From assembly GCA_947458305.1 (NCBI GenBank), contig CANGZO010000031.1, positions 1-13,805 of the forward strand: 13,805 nucleotides of DNA, read 5' to 3'. Positions 1 to 5,672 of this stretch are shown here, one piece after another (position 1 is the stretch's first letter; each line of letters begins with the position of its first letter). The notes under the pieces were generated by a model. The model saw nothing but the letters and a program-made list of their open reading frames with translations. It was not told the origin of the DNA and ran no database searches. The translations under genes and the position numbers were made by a program. The DNA comes from Comamonadaceae bacterium (GTDB lineage Bacteria; Pseudomonadota; Gammaproteobacteria; Burkholderiales; Burkholderiaceae_C).

Positions 1-663
1 GGCAACCACGAGTACGATGGCTTGGACTTTGACGAGGCCCACGCCCGGCTGCAAGACACCTGCGCCCGTTTGGGCATCACCTGGCTGGAGCGCGAAGTGG
101 TGCAACTGGGCGCGGTGCGGTTTGTCGGCACCACGCTGTGGACCGACTTTGACGCGCTGGGGCCGCTGGCTGGGCAGCCCATCCCCGATCCGCTGAAGGA
201 CAAAATTCCGGCGCACTTCAGCCACCCCAACAGCCAATTCACGCGCCAACTCAAGGCCCGCGACAAAGCTTTCAGAGCCGCCAACTATTACCTGCGAAAA
301 GCCAAGACCACGCGACACGGCGAAGCTTGGTTGGCCCAAGGGCTGCGTGAGCAAGCCCTGCAGTGCCAAGATTGGCTGCGTCAGGCTTTGAGCACCCCGT
401 TTGACGGCAGCACCGTGGTCGTCACACACTTCGCACCCAGTTTGCACAGCGCCGACCCGCGCTACGGCCTGGTGCCAGGCACGGCCGGGTTTTGCAATGC
501 ACTGGACGCGCTGCTGCCCCAAGCGCAGCTTTGGCTGCATGGGCATTTGCACTGCCCCAGCAACTACACCGTGAATGGCTGCCGTGTGGTGGCCAATCCC
601 TTGGGTTACGCGCACAAACACGAGCAGCGGACCTTCAAGGCGACCGAGGTGATCAGCCTTTGA
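1..663 (+). CDS. Calcineurin-like metallophosphoesterase, 5'-truncated
   Basis: The reading frame is open from the first base of the window and ends at TGA 661-663, giving 220 visible residues; the N-terminus lies upstream. The very first codons read GNHEYDG, the GNH(E/D) metal-ligand motif of the calcineurin-like phosphoesterase fold. Further on are VVTHFAPS (about residues 140-147), providing the conserved His after a beta strand, and LWLHGHLH (about 177-184), the GHxH metal-binding motif. The earlier D-x-H and GD motifs must lie in the missing part. Family members hydrolyse phosphoesters with a dinuclear metal centre in the cytoplasm; the substrate here cannot be told from sequence. A TTG at 22 could be taken as a start, but the GNHE motif lies before it, so the gene is truncated by the window edge rather than starting there. 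Confidence 0.88.
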   Translation, partial: GNHEYDGLDFDEAHARLQDTCARLGITWLEREVVQLGAVRFVGTTLWTDFDALGPLAGQPIPDPLKDKIPAHFSHPNSQFTRQLKARDKAFRAANYYLRKAKTTRHGEAWLAQGLREQALQCQDWLRQALSTPFDGSTVVVTHFAPSLHSADPRYGLVPGTAGFCNALDALLPQAQLWLHGHLHCPSNYTVNGCRVVANPLGYAHKHEQRTFKATEVISL

Positions 664-726
664 CGCCCAAGGCACATGCGCTGGCGTGCTTGGCGTGAGA
701 TGGTCTCGGTTGAAACAGCGCGTTTC

Positions 727-740
727 ATGACCCAAGTCAA
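727..740 (+). promoter_or_regulatory. Candidate FNR/CRP-type box upstream of the universal stress gene
   Basis: The sequence ATGAC-CCAA-GTCAA has two near-inverted half sites separated by 4 bases and resembles the FNR/Anr consensus TTGAY-N4-RTCAA, with one mismatch in the left half. It is centred at about 733.5, some 68 bases upstream of the usp ATG. If it acts as a class II site at -41.5, transcription would start near 775 with a weak -10 (TAAGGT, 763-768). Universal stress genes in proteobacteria are often under oxygen-responsive FNR/Anr control, which makes the site plausible, but a 14-base match can occur by chance. Confidence 0.35.
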
Positions 741-752
741 GGCCGCGCGGTC

Positions 753-780
753 AGACAAGGCTTAAGGTCAAGCCTTGTTT
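753..780 (+). terminator. Hairpin between metallophosphoesterase and usp genes
   Basis: ACAAGGCTT (755-763) and AAGCCTTGT (770-778) form a perfect 9-bp inverted repeat with a 6-base loop. It extends by one G-U and one A-T pair to 753-780 and ends in TTGTTT. It could terminate transcription of the upstream phosphoesterase gene, or form a structure in the usp leader, as it ends only 10 bases before the AGGAG ribosome binding site. The short T-run makes terminator function uncertain. Confidence 0.45.
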
Positions 781-801
781 GATCCGCAACAGGAGCCTCT
801 C

Positions 802-1224
802 ATGAAAATCTTATTGGCCATTGATGGCAGCGCCTTCACCAAAAAAATGTTGGCCTACTTGACCACGCACGATGATCTGTTCAGCACCCACAACAGCTAC
901 ACCCTGCTGACGGTGAGCCCCCAATTGCCCCCCCGCGCACGCGCTGCGGTGGGCAAAGACATGGTCGAGGCCTACCACCGCGAAGAAGCCGAAAAAGTGC
1001 TCAGCCCGGTCACCAAGTTTTTGCTGCGCCACGGCATCGACGCCCAAACCATCAGCAAAGTCGGTCACGCGGGTGAGACCATTTCCAAAACCGCTGACAG
1101 TGGCAAATTTGACTTGGTCGTGATGGGCTCGCACGGCCATGGCACGCTGGGCAACTTGGTCATGGGCTCGGTCGCCACCCAGGTGCTGGCGAACTGCAAA
1201 GTGCCCGTGCTGCTGGTGCGCTGA
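802..1224 (+). CDS. Universal stress protein, UspA family, single domain
   Basis: A 140-residue protein, the normal length of a single Usp domain. It begins MKILLAIDGS, with the Asp of the first beta strand that contacts nucleotide. It carries the ATP-binding signature G-x2-G-x9-G-S at residues 109-123 (GSHG, then GS), followed by VPVLLVR as the last strand, so it is predicted to be an ATP-binding Usp of the MJ0577/UspFG type. Such cytoplasmic proteins support survival under stress, energy limitation or low oxygen. The ATG at 802 is chosen because AGGAG (791-795) lies at proper spacing; an in-frame TTG at 775 would place the RBS inside the gene. It is preceded by a candidate FNR-type box and a hairpin, and converges with a tetR gene whose stop is only 10 bases away. 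Confidence 0.93.
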   Translation: MKILLAIDGSAFTKKMLAYLTTHDDLFSTHNSYTLLTVSPQLPPRARAAVGKDMVEAYHREEAEKVLSPVTKFLLRHGIDAQTISKVGHAGETISKTADSGKFDLVVMGSHGHGTLGNLVMGSVATQVLANCKVPVLLVR

Positions 1225-1240
1225 AGCGCGGGCTTCAGCG
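1219..1240. terminator. Stop-to-stop hairpin between convergent usp and tetR genes
   Basis: CGCTGAAGC (1219-1227) and GCTTCAGCG (1232-1240) form a perfect 9-bp stem with a 4-base GCGG loop. The hairpin includes both stop codons (usp TGA 1222-1224; tetR stop at 1235-1237 read on the minus strand). There is no T-run on either side, so it is not a classical intrinsic terminator. Its position suggests a compact two-way transcription end or an mRNA 3'-end stabiliser shared by both genes. Confidence 0.45.
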
Positions 1241-1858
1241 GGCGTTCAGCCCGTCAAAACAGGTGCTCATCACCAAATCGAGGATCTGCTCGTCGGTGTG
1301 CTGCTCGCCCATTTTGAGGAACTCCAGCACCGGGTCGCAGGCCCGGGCAAACAAGGTGTAGAGCACAGCCACCGCTGGCAACGCCTTGTTGATCTGGCCC
1401 TGCGCTTGGGCTTCTTCGATCCAGCCGCCCAAGGCGTCGCTGACTTCGATCAAGCCGTCCATGTAATCTTTGCTGCCCATCAAGGTAGCGCGCAGGCTGG
1501 AGTTTTGGCTGGGCAATGAGGGCATCAGGCCTTGCAGCTTGAGCGTCATGGTCCAGCGGGTCACGAATTTGAGCTTATCGATCGGCGCCAAGCTGGCGTC
1601 GGTGCTCTGGATCACCTCTTGGGCACGGCGCATGGCGGTGACCATGGCGGCGCAGGCCAGCTCTTCTTTGCTGGTGAAATGCTTGTAAAGGCTGGCTTTG
1701 GCGATGCCCACCTCGGCAGCCACCTCGTCCACCGTCATCGCATCGAACCCTTTTTCGGCCAACAAACGGTTGACCGACTGGATGATCGCGATCTCACGAG
1801 CGGCGAGCATTTGGACTTTGAATGATTTTTTGGGCGCGGACGTGGTTTCGATTTGCAT
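1235..1858 (-). CDS. TetR/AcrR family transcriptional regulator
   Basis: A 207-residue protein of normal TetR length. The N-terminal DNA-binding domain covers about residues 20-67, with the helix-turn-helix TVDEVAAEVGIAKASLYKHF at 42-61, closely matching the TetR signature, then FTSKEEL. The remainder is the all-helical ligand-binding and dimerisation domain, for which no ligand can be proposed. The ATG at 1856-1858 gives the usual start; a long basic leader (about 19 residues with APKKSFK) precedes the HTH helices. phoD lies 67 bases upstream on the same strand. That gap holds a quasi-palindrome resembling the operators near the second TetR gene, consistent with autoregulation. Its target genes are not evident. 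Confidence 0.92.
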   Translation of the reverse strand: MQIETTSAPKKSFKVQMLAAREIAIIQSVNRLLAEKGFDAMTVDEVAAEVGIAKASLYKHFTSKEELACAAMVTAMRRAQEVIQSTDASLAPIDKLKFVTRWTMTLKLQGLMPSLPSQNSSLRATLMGSKDYMDGLIEVSDALGGWIEEAQAQGQINKALPAVAVLYTLFARACDPVLEFLKMGEQHTDEQILDLVMSTCFDGLNAR

Positions 1859-1888
1859 GAACTGATTTTAGCCGCGCCACCCCAATTA

Positions 1889-1904
1889 GTGACCCAATGG
1901 TTAC
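1889..1904 (-). promoter_or_regulatory. Candidate operator upstream of the first tetR gene
   Basis: The + strand reads GTGACCCAATGGTTAC, an imperfect palindrome (GT-ACC against the reverse complement of GGT-AC). It lies in the phoD-tetR gap, 31 bases upstream of the tetR ATG. A TATACA hexamer on the minus strand (1908-1913) would be a plausible -10, placing transcription start inside this site; no convincing -35 was found. The TGACC-N4-GGT core matches 10 of 14 positions of the better-supported operator at 10312-10327. Confidence 0.33.
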
Positions 1905-1925
1905 CCTTGTATACGGGCAGGTCAT

Positions 1926-3512
1926 TCAAGCGTCGGGCAACACGCCTGCAATGCCTTGGCGTACGGTCCAGCGCCCTTGCACGCCCAATGCCGCTTGGGG
2001 CCCTGCGGGGTGTGGCGTGGTCATGAACTGCGCATCCAAGCGTTCAGGCCGAATGTCGATCAAGGTATACCCCCGTTCGTCAGAGCGGGCATGCCGAATG
2101 TCCGGGTTGTCCCGCTGAATCTGCGCCATGACTTTGGACGACATGCCACGGGTCGACACCGAGGTGGTCACCAACTCGCTGGCCACCACGGGCGAGCGCT
2201 CATCCCCCGGCTGCACGCGCAGCTGGGCCGCCACATTGGCATGCACATCGCCCCCCAGCATGACCACATCGCTCAGGCGCGCATCCGCGATCGTCTGCAG
2301 CAGTCGCGTCCGGGCTTGCGGGTAACCGTCCCAGCCGTCGGTAAAAGCGCTGCGGCCCAAGGGGGTCTGAAAGCCGCTGGTGGCCATCAAGGTCGATTGC
2401 GCCAACAATTTCCAGCGCCGCTGGCTCTGCGTCAGCCCCGCCGTGAGCCACTGCTCTTGAGGCAGCCCCAACATGCTGCGCGACGGGTCGTTCAGGGCGT
2501 CACAGCCCATCACCACACGGCCCCCGCCACGCATCAAGTCGGGGCAAGCATGGTGGTCGCGGTACTGGCGGCAATCCAAAGTCCACAAGTCGGCCAGCGT
2601 GCCCCAAGCCATGCGGTCGTGGATGCGCATCTGGCTGGGTTGCTGCGGGTCGGGCCCCAGGCGCAGGGGCATGTGCTCAAAGTAAGCTTGGTAGGCCGCT
2701 GCCCGGCGCTGCAAGAACACGGTAGGGTCGGTGAAGTTCCGGTCCAGATCGTTGGCATAGTCGTTGACCACCTCGTGGTCATCCCAGGTCATGAGCCATG
2801 GGTGGGCGGCATGGCAAGCCTGAAGATCGGGGTCAGACTTGTAATGCGCGTGGCGTGCACGGTATTCGGCCAAGGAAAACGGCATGCCGCTTTCGTGGGC
2901 GCGGATCTTGAAGTTCTTGTTGCTGCTCTCGTAGATGTAGTCGCCCACAAACAGCACCAAGTCCAAGTCCTGCGCGGCCATGTGGCGGTGCGCCGCATAG
3001 TGGCCTTGTTCGTAATGCTGACAAGACGCCAGGCCCAAGCGCAGGCGCCGCACGGCCTCGTTCAAAGCCGGGCTGGTGCGCGTACGCCCCACAGGGCTGA
3101 CCGCGTTGCCACTGGCAAATCGGTACCAATAATGCCGGCCCGGCTGCAGGTTGTCGGCCAGCACGTGCAAGCTGTGGCCCCGGCTGGCATCGGCGCTCAA
3201 GCGCCACTGACGCAGGGGTTGACGCAAGGCTTCATCGGCGAACAATTCGCACACCACCTCGACCGCTTGCTCTCGCCGAGCGGCATCGGCTTCGTCGATG
3301 CGCAGTCGGGTCCAAAGCACCACGCTGCCCGGCTGCGGTTGGCCACTGGCCACGCCCAGACTGAAAGGAAAAACCCGCCAACGCGGCGGCGCGCTTTGGG
3401 CTTGCACGCAGGGCGCCACCCAAGGCGCCAAAGCTGCTGCCAAGGCCATCCGGTGCATGTCGCGGCGCGACCACGCTGCACCTGAGCGGTTGGGGGTGGG
3501 CAATGTTTTCAC
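1926..3512 (-). CDS. phoD: PhoD-type alkaline phosphatase/phosphodiesterase, Tat-exported
   Basis: About 528 residues from a proposed GTG start at 3510-3512. The N-terminus has a twin-arginine signal: WSRRDMHRM (RR at 16-17), then an Ala-rich hydrophobic stretch and VQA before the mature Q39. This predicts export of a folded metalloenzyme to the periplasm. The mature part starts with the PhoD N-terminal domain (FPFSLGVASGQPQPGSVVLWTRL), followed by the metallophosphatase domain with ASCQ (about 161-164, the Cys that ligates iron in PhoD), GDYIYE (190-195), WDDHEVVNDY (243-252) and GGDVHAN (420-426). PhoD enzymes hydrolyse phosphate mono- and diesters with Fe/Ca cofactors for phosphate scavenging. 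The frame stays open to an ATG at 3626, but that start would add 38 non-signal-like residues and overlap the divergent exporter gene. No Pho box was recognised. Confidence 0.9.
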   Translation of the reverse strand: MKTLPTPNRSGAAWSRRDMHRMALAAALAPWVAPCVQAQSAPPRWRVFPFSLGVASGQPQPGSVVLWTRLRIDEADAARREQAVEVVCELFADEALRQPLRQWRLSADASRGHSLHVLADNLQPGRHYWYRFASGNAVSPVGRTRTSPALNEAVRRLRLGLASCQHYEQGHYAAHRHMAAQDLDLVLFVGDYIYESSNKNFKIRAHESGMPFSLAEYRARHAHYKSDPDLQACHAAHPWLMTWDDHEVVNDYANDLDRNFTDPTVFLQRRAAAYQAYFEHMPLRLGPDPQQPSQMRIHDRMAWGTLADLWTLDCRQYRDHHACPDLMRGGGRVVMGCDALNDPSRSMLGLPQEQWLTAGLTQSQRRWKLLAQSTLMATSGFQTPLGRSAFTDGWDGYPQARTRLLQTIADARLSDVVMLGGDVHANVAAQLRVQPGDERSPVVASELVTTSVSTRGMSSKVMAQIQRDNPDIRHARSDERGYTLIDIRPERLDAQFMTTPHPAGPQAALGVQGRWTVRQGIAGVLPDA

Positions 3513-3616
3513 AGGGCTTGGGGCATGGTTGGGGATCGATTGTCCCTTGTTATCGGGAAAACCGGACGCATCGCGGGGGACAGGCGTTGCGGGCAGCTGA
3601 CGGCACAATCGGCGGC

Positions 3617-4507
3617 ATGAGCACATCGACCCGACCCCGCAAAGACCACCTGGACGCCCTGGCGGTCGGGATTTTGTTGGTGTGCTGCCTGTTTTGGGGG
3701 TTTCAACAGGTCATGGTGAAAATCACCGTGGCCGAACTGCCCCCGGTGTTTGTGTCGGCTGTGCGCGGCTTGGGAGCCACGCTGCTGCTGTGGCTGTGGT
3801 GCTGGTGGCGTGGGGTGCGCCTGTTTGAGCGCGACGGCAGCCTGTGGCCGGGCCTGCTAGCGGGCAGCCTGTTTGCGGTCGAATTTGCTTTCATCTACCT
3901 GGGACTGCAGCACACCTCGGCATCACGCCTGACGGTGTTTTTGTACACCTCGCCCTTTTGGGTGGCGGCGCTGCTGCCTTTGTTCATCCGCACCGAACGG
4001 CTGAGCCCGGTGCAATGGCTGGGCATGGTTTGCGCTTTTGCGGCTGTGGTGTTCGCCCTGCGCGAAGGCTTTGGCAGTGGCGATGCCACAGGCGATCTGA
4101 TGGGCCTGGCGGCCGGGGCCTTGTGGGGGCTGACCACCGTGGCCATCCGGGCCACCCATCTCACGCGTATTTCGGCCGAAAAACTGCTGTTTTACCAACT
4201 GGCCGTGAGCACCGTCGTGCTGGGCCTGCTGTCGCACGGGATGGGCGAACCCTGGGACAACCCCTGGAGCCGCTTTGCCATCGGCTCGGTCGTGGTGCAA
4301 ACCGTGGTCGGTGCCTTCGCCAGCTACTTGGCCTGGATGTGGATGCTGGGCCATTACCCGGCCACCAAGATTTCGGCCTTTGTCTTCCTCACCCCGCTGT
4401 TCGCCTTGTTGTTTGGCATGCTCTGGCTGGGCGAAGCCGTGACATTGACGCTTGTGCTGTCACTGGCACTGGTGGCCGTGGGCATTGTGTTGGTCAACCG
4501 CAAATGA
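3617..4507 (+). CDS. DMT superfamily transporter, EamA family
   Basis: A 296-residue protein with about ten hydrophobic segments, typical of two repeated EamA domains. The first starts at LAVGILLVCCLFWGFQQVMVK (residues 15-35), with the family's W-G pattern; the second starts near GLAAGALWGLTTVAIRA. The C-terminal part, FVFLTPLFALLFGMLWLGE, matches the conserved FLxPVxAxxxgxxxLGE signature of drug/metabolite exporters. Inner-membrane efflux of a small metabolite or amino acid is likely; the substrate cannot be predicted. The ATG at 3617 gives a short polar N-terminus before the first helix. An in-frame upstream ATG at 3503 would overlap phoD and is unlikely. Only about 100 bases separate it from the proposed phoD start. 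A REP doublet follows the stop codon. Confidence 0.9.
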   Translation: MSTSTRPRKDHLDALAVGILLVCCLFWGFQQVMVKITVAELPPVFVSAVRGLGATLLLWLWCWWRGVRLFERDGSLWPGLLAGSLFAVEFAFIYLGLQHTSASRLTVFLYTSPFWVAALLPLFIRTERLSPVQWLGMVCAFAAVVFALREGFGSGDATGDLMGLAAGALWGLTTVAIRATHLTRISAEKLLFYQLAVSTVVLGLLSHGMGEPWDNPWSRFAIGSVVVQTVVGAFASYLAWMWMLGHYPATKISAFVFLTPLFALLFGMLWLGEAVTLTLVLSLALVAVGIVLVNRK

Positions 4508-4530
4508 AGCCTGTACACCATGCAATCTTC

Positions 4531-4607
4531 TTGTAGGAGCCCACCCCGTGGGCGATTGGGCGTAACACCCCCCTGAAAACCATCGCCCACGGGGTGGGCT
4601 CCTACAA
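4531..4607. repeat. REP doublet (BIME-like), perfect 26-bp inverted repeat
   Basis: Arms at 4531-4556 and 4582-4607 are exact reverse complements over 26 bases and are separated by 25 bases. Each arm is itself a palindrome with core GCCCAC-CCC-GTGGGC (4539-4553) or GCCCAC-GGG-GTGGGC (4585-4599), preceded on its outer side by TTGTAGGA. A GTAG tetranucleotide next to an imperfect hairpin is the hallmark of REP sequences mobilised by RAYT (TnpA-REP) transposases, and two inverted copies form a BIME. It fills the gap between the EamA gene and the reductase gene and may also end transcription or stabilise mRNA. No RAYT gene is in the window. Confidence 0.85.
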
Positions 4608-4640
4608 ATGACCATTCACCCCTTTGATTGAAAGACCCCG

Positions 4641-5627
4641 ATGACTTACCAAGCCCTGCAAATTGAAAAAGACGACGCCGGTTACCGCTGCACCTTGAAG
4701 ACGCTCGATGACAGCGCCCTGCCCGAAGGCGATGTGACGGTGCAGGTGGACTACTCCACCATCAACTACAAGGACGGCTTGGCCATCACCGGCAAATCGC
4801 CCGTGGTGCGCAAATTTCCGCTCACCCCCGGCATTGACCTGTCGGGCACCGTGACCGAAAGCCAGCACCCGCTGTTCAAAGCGGGCGACCAAGTGGTGCT
4901 CAACGGCTGGGGCGTGGGCGAGAGCCACAGCGGCGGCTTGGCGCAAAAAGCGCGCATGAAAGGCGACTGGCTGGTCAAGTTGCCTGCCGCTTTCACCCCG
5001 CGCCAGGCCATGGCCATTGGCACCGCCGGTTACACCGCCATGCTGTGCGTGATGGCGCTGCAAAAGCACGGCGTCACACCTGACAAGGGCGACATTTTGG
5101 TCACGGGCGCAGGCGGCGGCGTGGGCAGCGTGGCCATTGCGCTGCTGGCCAAGCTGGGCTATCGCGTGGTGGCCAGCACCGGCCGCCTGCAAGAAGCCGA
5201 CTACCTGCGCCAGCTGGGCGCGGCCGACGTGATGGACCGGGCCGAACTGTCGGCCCCCGGCAAGCCGCTGACCAAAGAGCGCTGGGCGGGCGTGGTCGAC
5301 ACCGTGGGCAGCCACACCCTGGCCAACGCCTGCGCCAGCACGAAATATGGCGGCGTGGTCACGGCCTGCGGCCTGGCGCAAGGCATGGACTTTCCATCCA
5401 GCGTGGCGCCCTTCATCTTGCGCGGCGTGACACTGGCGGGCATCGACAGCGTGATGGCCCCGCGTGCGGTGCGTGAAGCGGCGTGGGCGCGTTTGGCCCA
5501 AGACCTGGACACTGAAGAACTGGAACGCATGACCCGCGAAGTGGGGCTGGCCGATGCCATCGCCCTGGGCGCACAGATCCTGGCGGGTCAGGTGCGCGGG
5601 CGGGTGGTGGTGAACGTCAACCGATAA
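4641..5627 (+). CDS. acuI: AcuI/YhdH family NADPH-dependent acrylyl-CoA reductase
   Basis: A 328-residue medium-chain dehydrogenase/reductase, matching the 320-330 of E. coli YhdH and AcuI proteins. The N-terminal part has the diagnostic INYKDGLAITGKSPVVRKFP (41-60) and TPGIDLSGTV. The nucleotide-binding fold has GAGGGVGSVA (156-165) followed by ASTGR (178-182), whose Ser/Arg fit NADPH preference. No zinc-binding cysteine set is seen, as expected for this zinc-independent group. AcuI reduces acrylyl-CoA to propionyl-CoA, detoxifying acrylyl-CoA formed from 3-hydroxypropionate or DMSP breakdown. Many homologues are annotated only as quinone oxidoreductase, so the exact substrate is inferred. 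GAAAGA (4630-4635) is a modest RBS. It seems to be transcribed alone, behind the REP doublet, and converges with the molybdenum hydroxylase operon. Confidence 0.88.
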   Translation: MTYQALQIEKDDAGYRCTLKTLDDSALPEGDVTVQVDYSTINYKDGLAITGKSPVVRKFPLTPGIDLSGTVTESQHPLFKAGDQVVLNGWGVGESHSGGLAQKARMKGDWLVKLPAAFTPRQAMAIGTAGYTAMLCVMALQKHGVTPDKGDILVTGAGGGVGSVAIALLAKLGYRVVASTGRLQEADYLRQLGAADVMDRAELSAPGKPLTKERWAGVVDTVGSHTLANACASTKYGGVVTACGLAQGMDFPSSVAPFILRGVTLAGIDSVMAPRAVREAAWARLAQDLDTEELERMTREVGLADAIALGAQILAGQVRGRVVVNVNR

Positions 5628-5649
5628 GGGGCTCTTTCAAAAGAACCCC
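5628..5649. terminator. Hairpin between convergent acuI and the hydroxylase large-subunit gene
   Basis: GGGG (5628-5631) pairs with CCCC (5646-5649). After one C-A mismatch, TCTTT pairs with AAAGA around a tiny loop. The hairpin starts right after the acuI stop codon and lies 23 bases from the large-subunit stop. The TTT and AAA inside the stem give little of a classical U-tract, but the position fits a transcription end serving both convergent genes. Confidence 0.45.
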
Positions 5650-5672
5650 GTACCGATCGCGCAGATGCTCGC

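Noticed and set aside
1956..3485. Open frame of 509 codons antisense to phoD
   Set aside because: It mirrors the GC-rich codon pattern of phoD, has a low-complexity His/Arg/Gln-rich composition and no recognisable domain; phoD carries clear catalytic motifs.
4602..5501. Open frame of 299 codons antisense to the acuI-like gene
   Set aside because: His/Ala/Gln-rich shadow translation with no motif; the opposite strand has the full AcuI/YhdH signature.
4641..5627. acuI as a sign of a DMSP or acrylate degradation cluster
   Set aside because: No DMSP lyase, acuK, dddL-type or CoA-transferase gene is nearby, and the convergent hydroxylase operon is separate; AcuI/YhdH genes are widespread as single genes.
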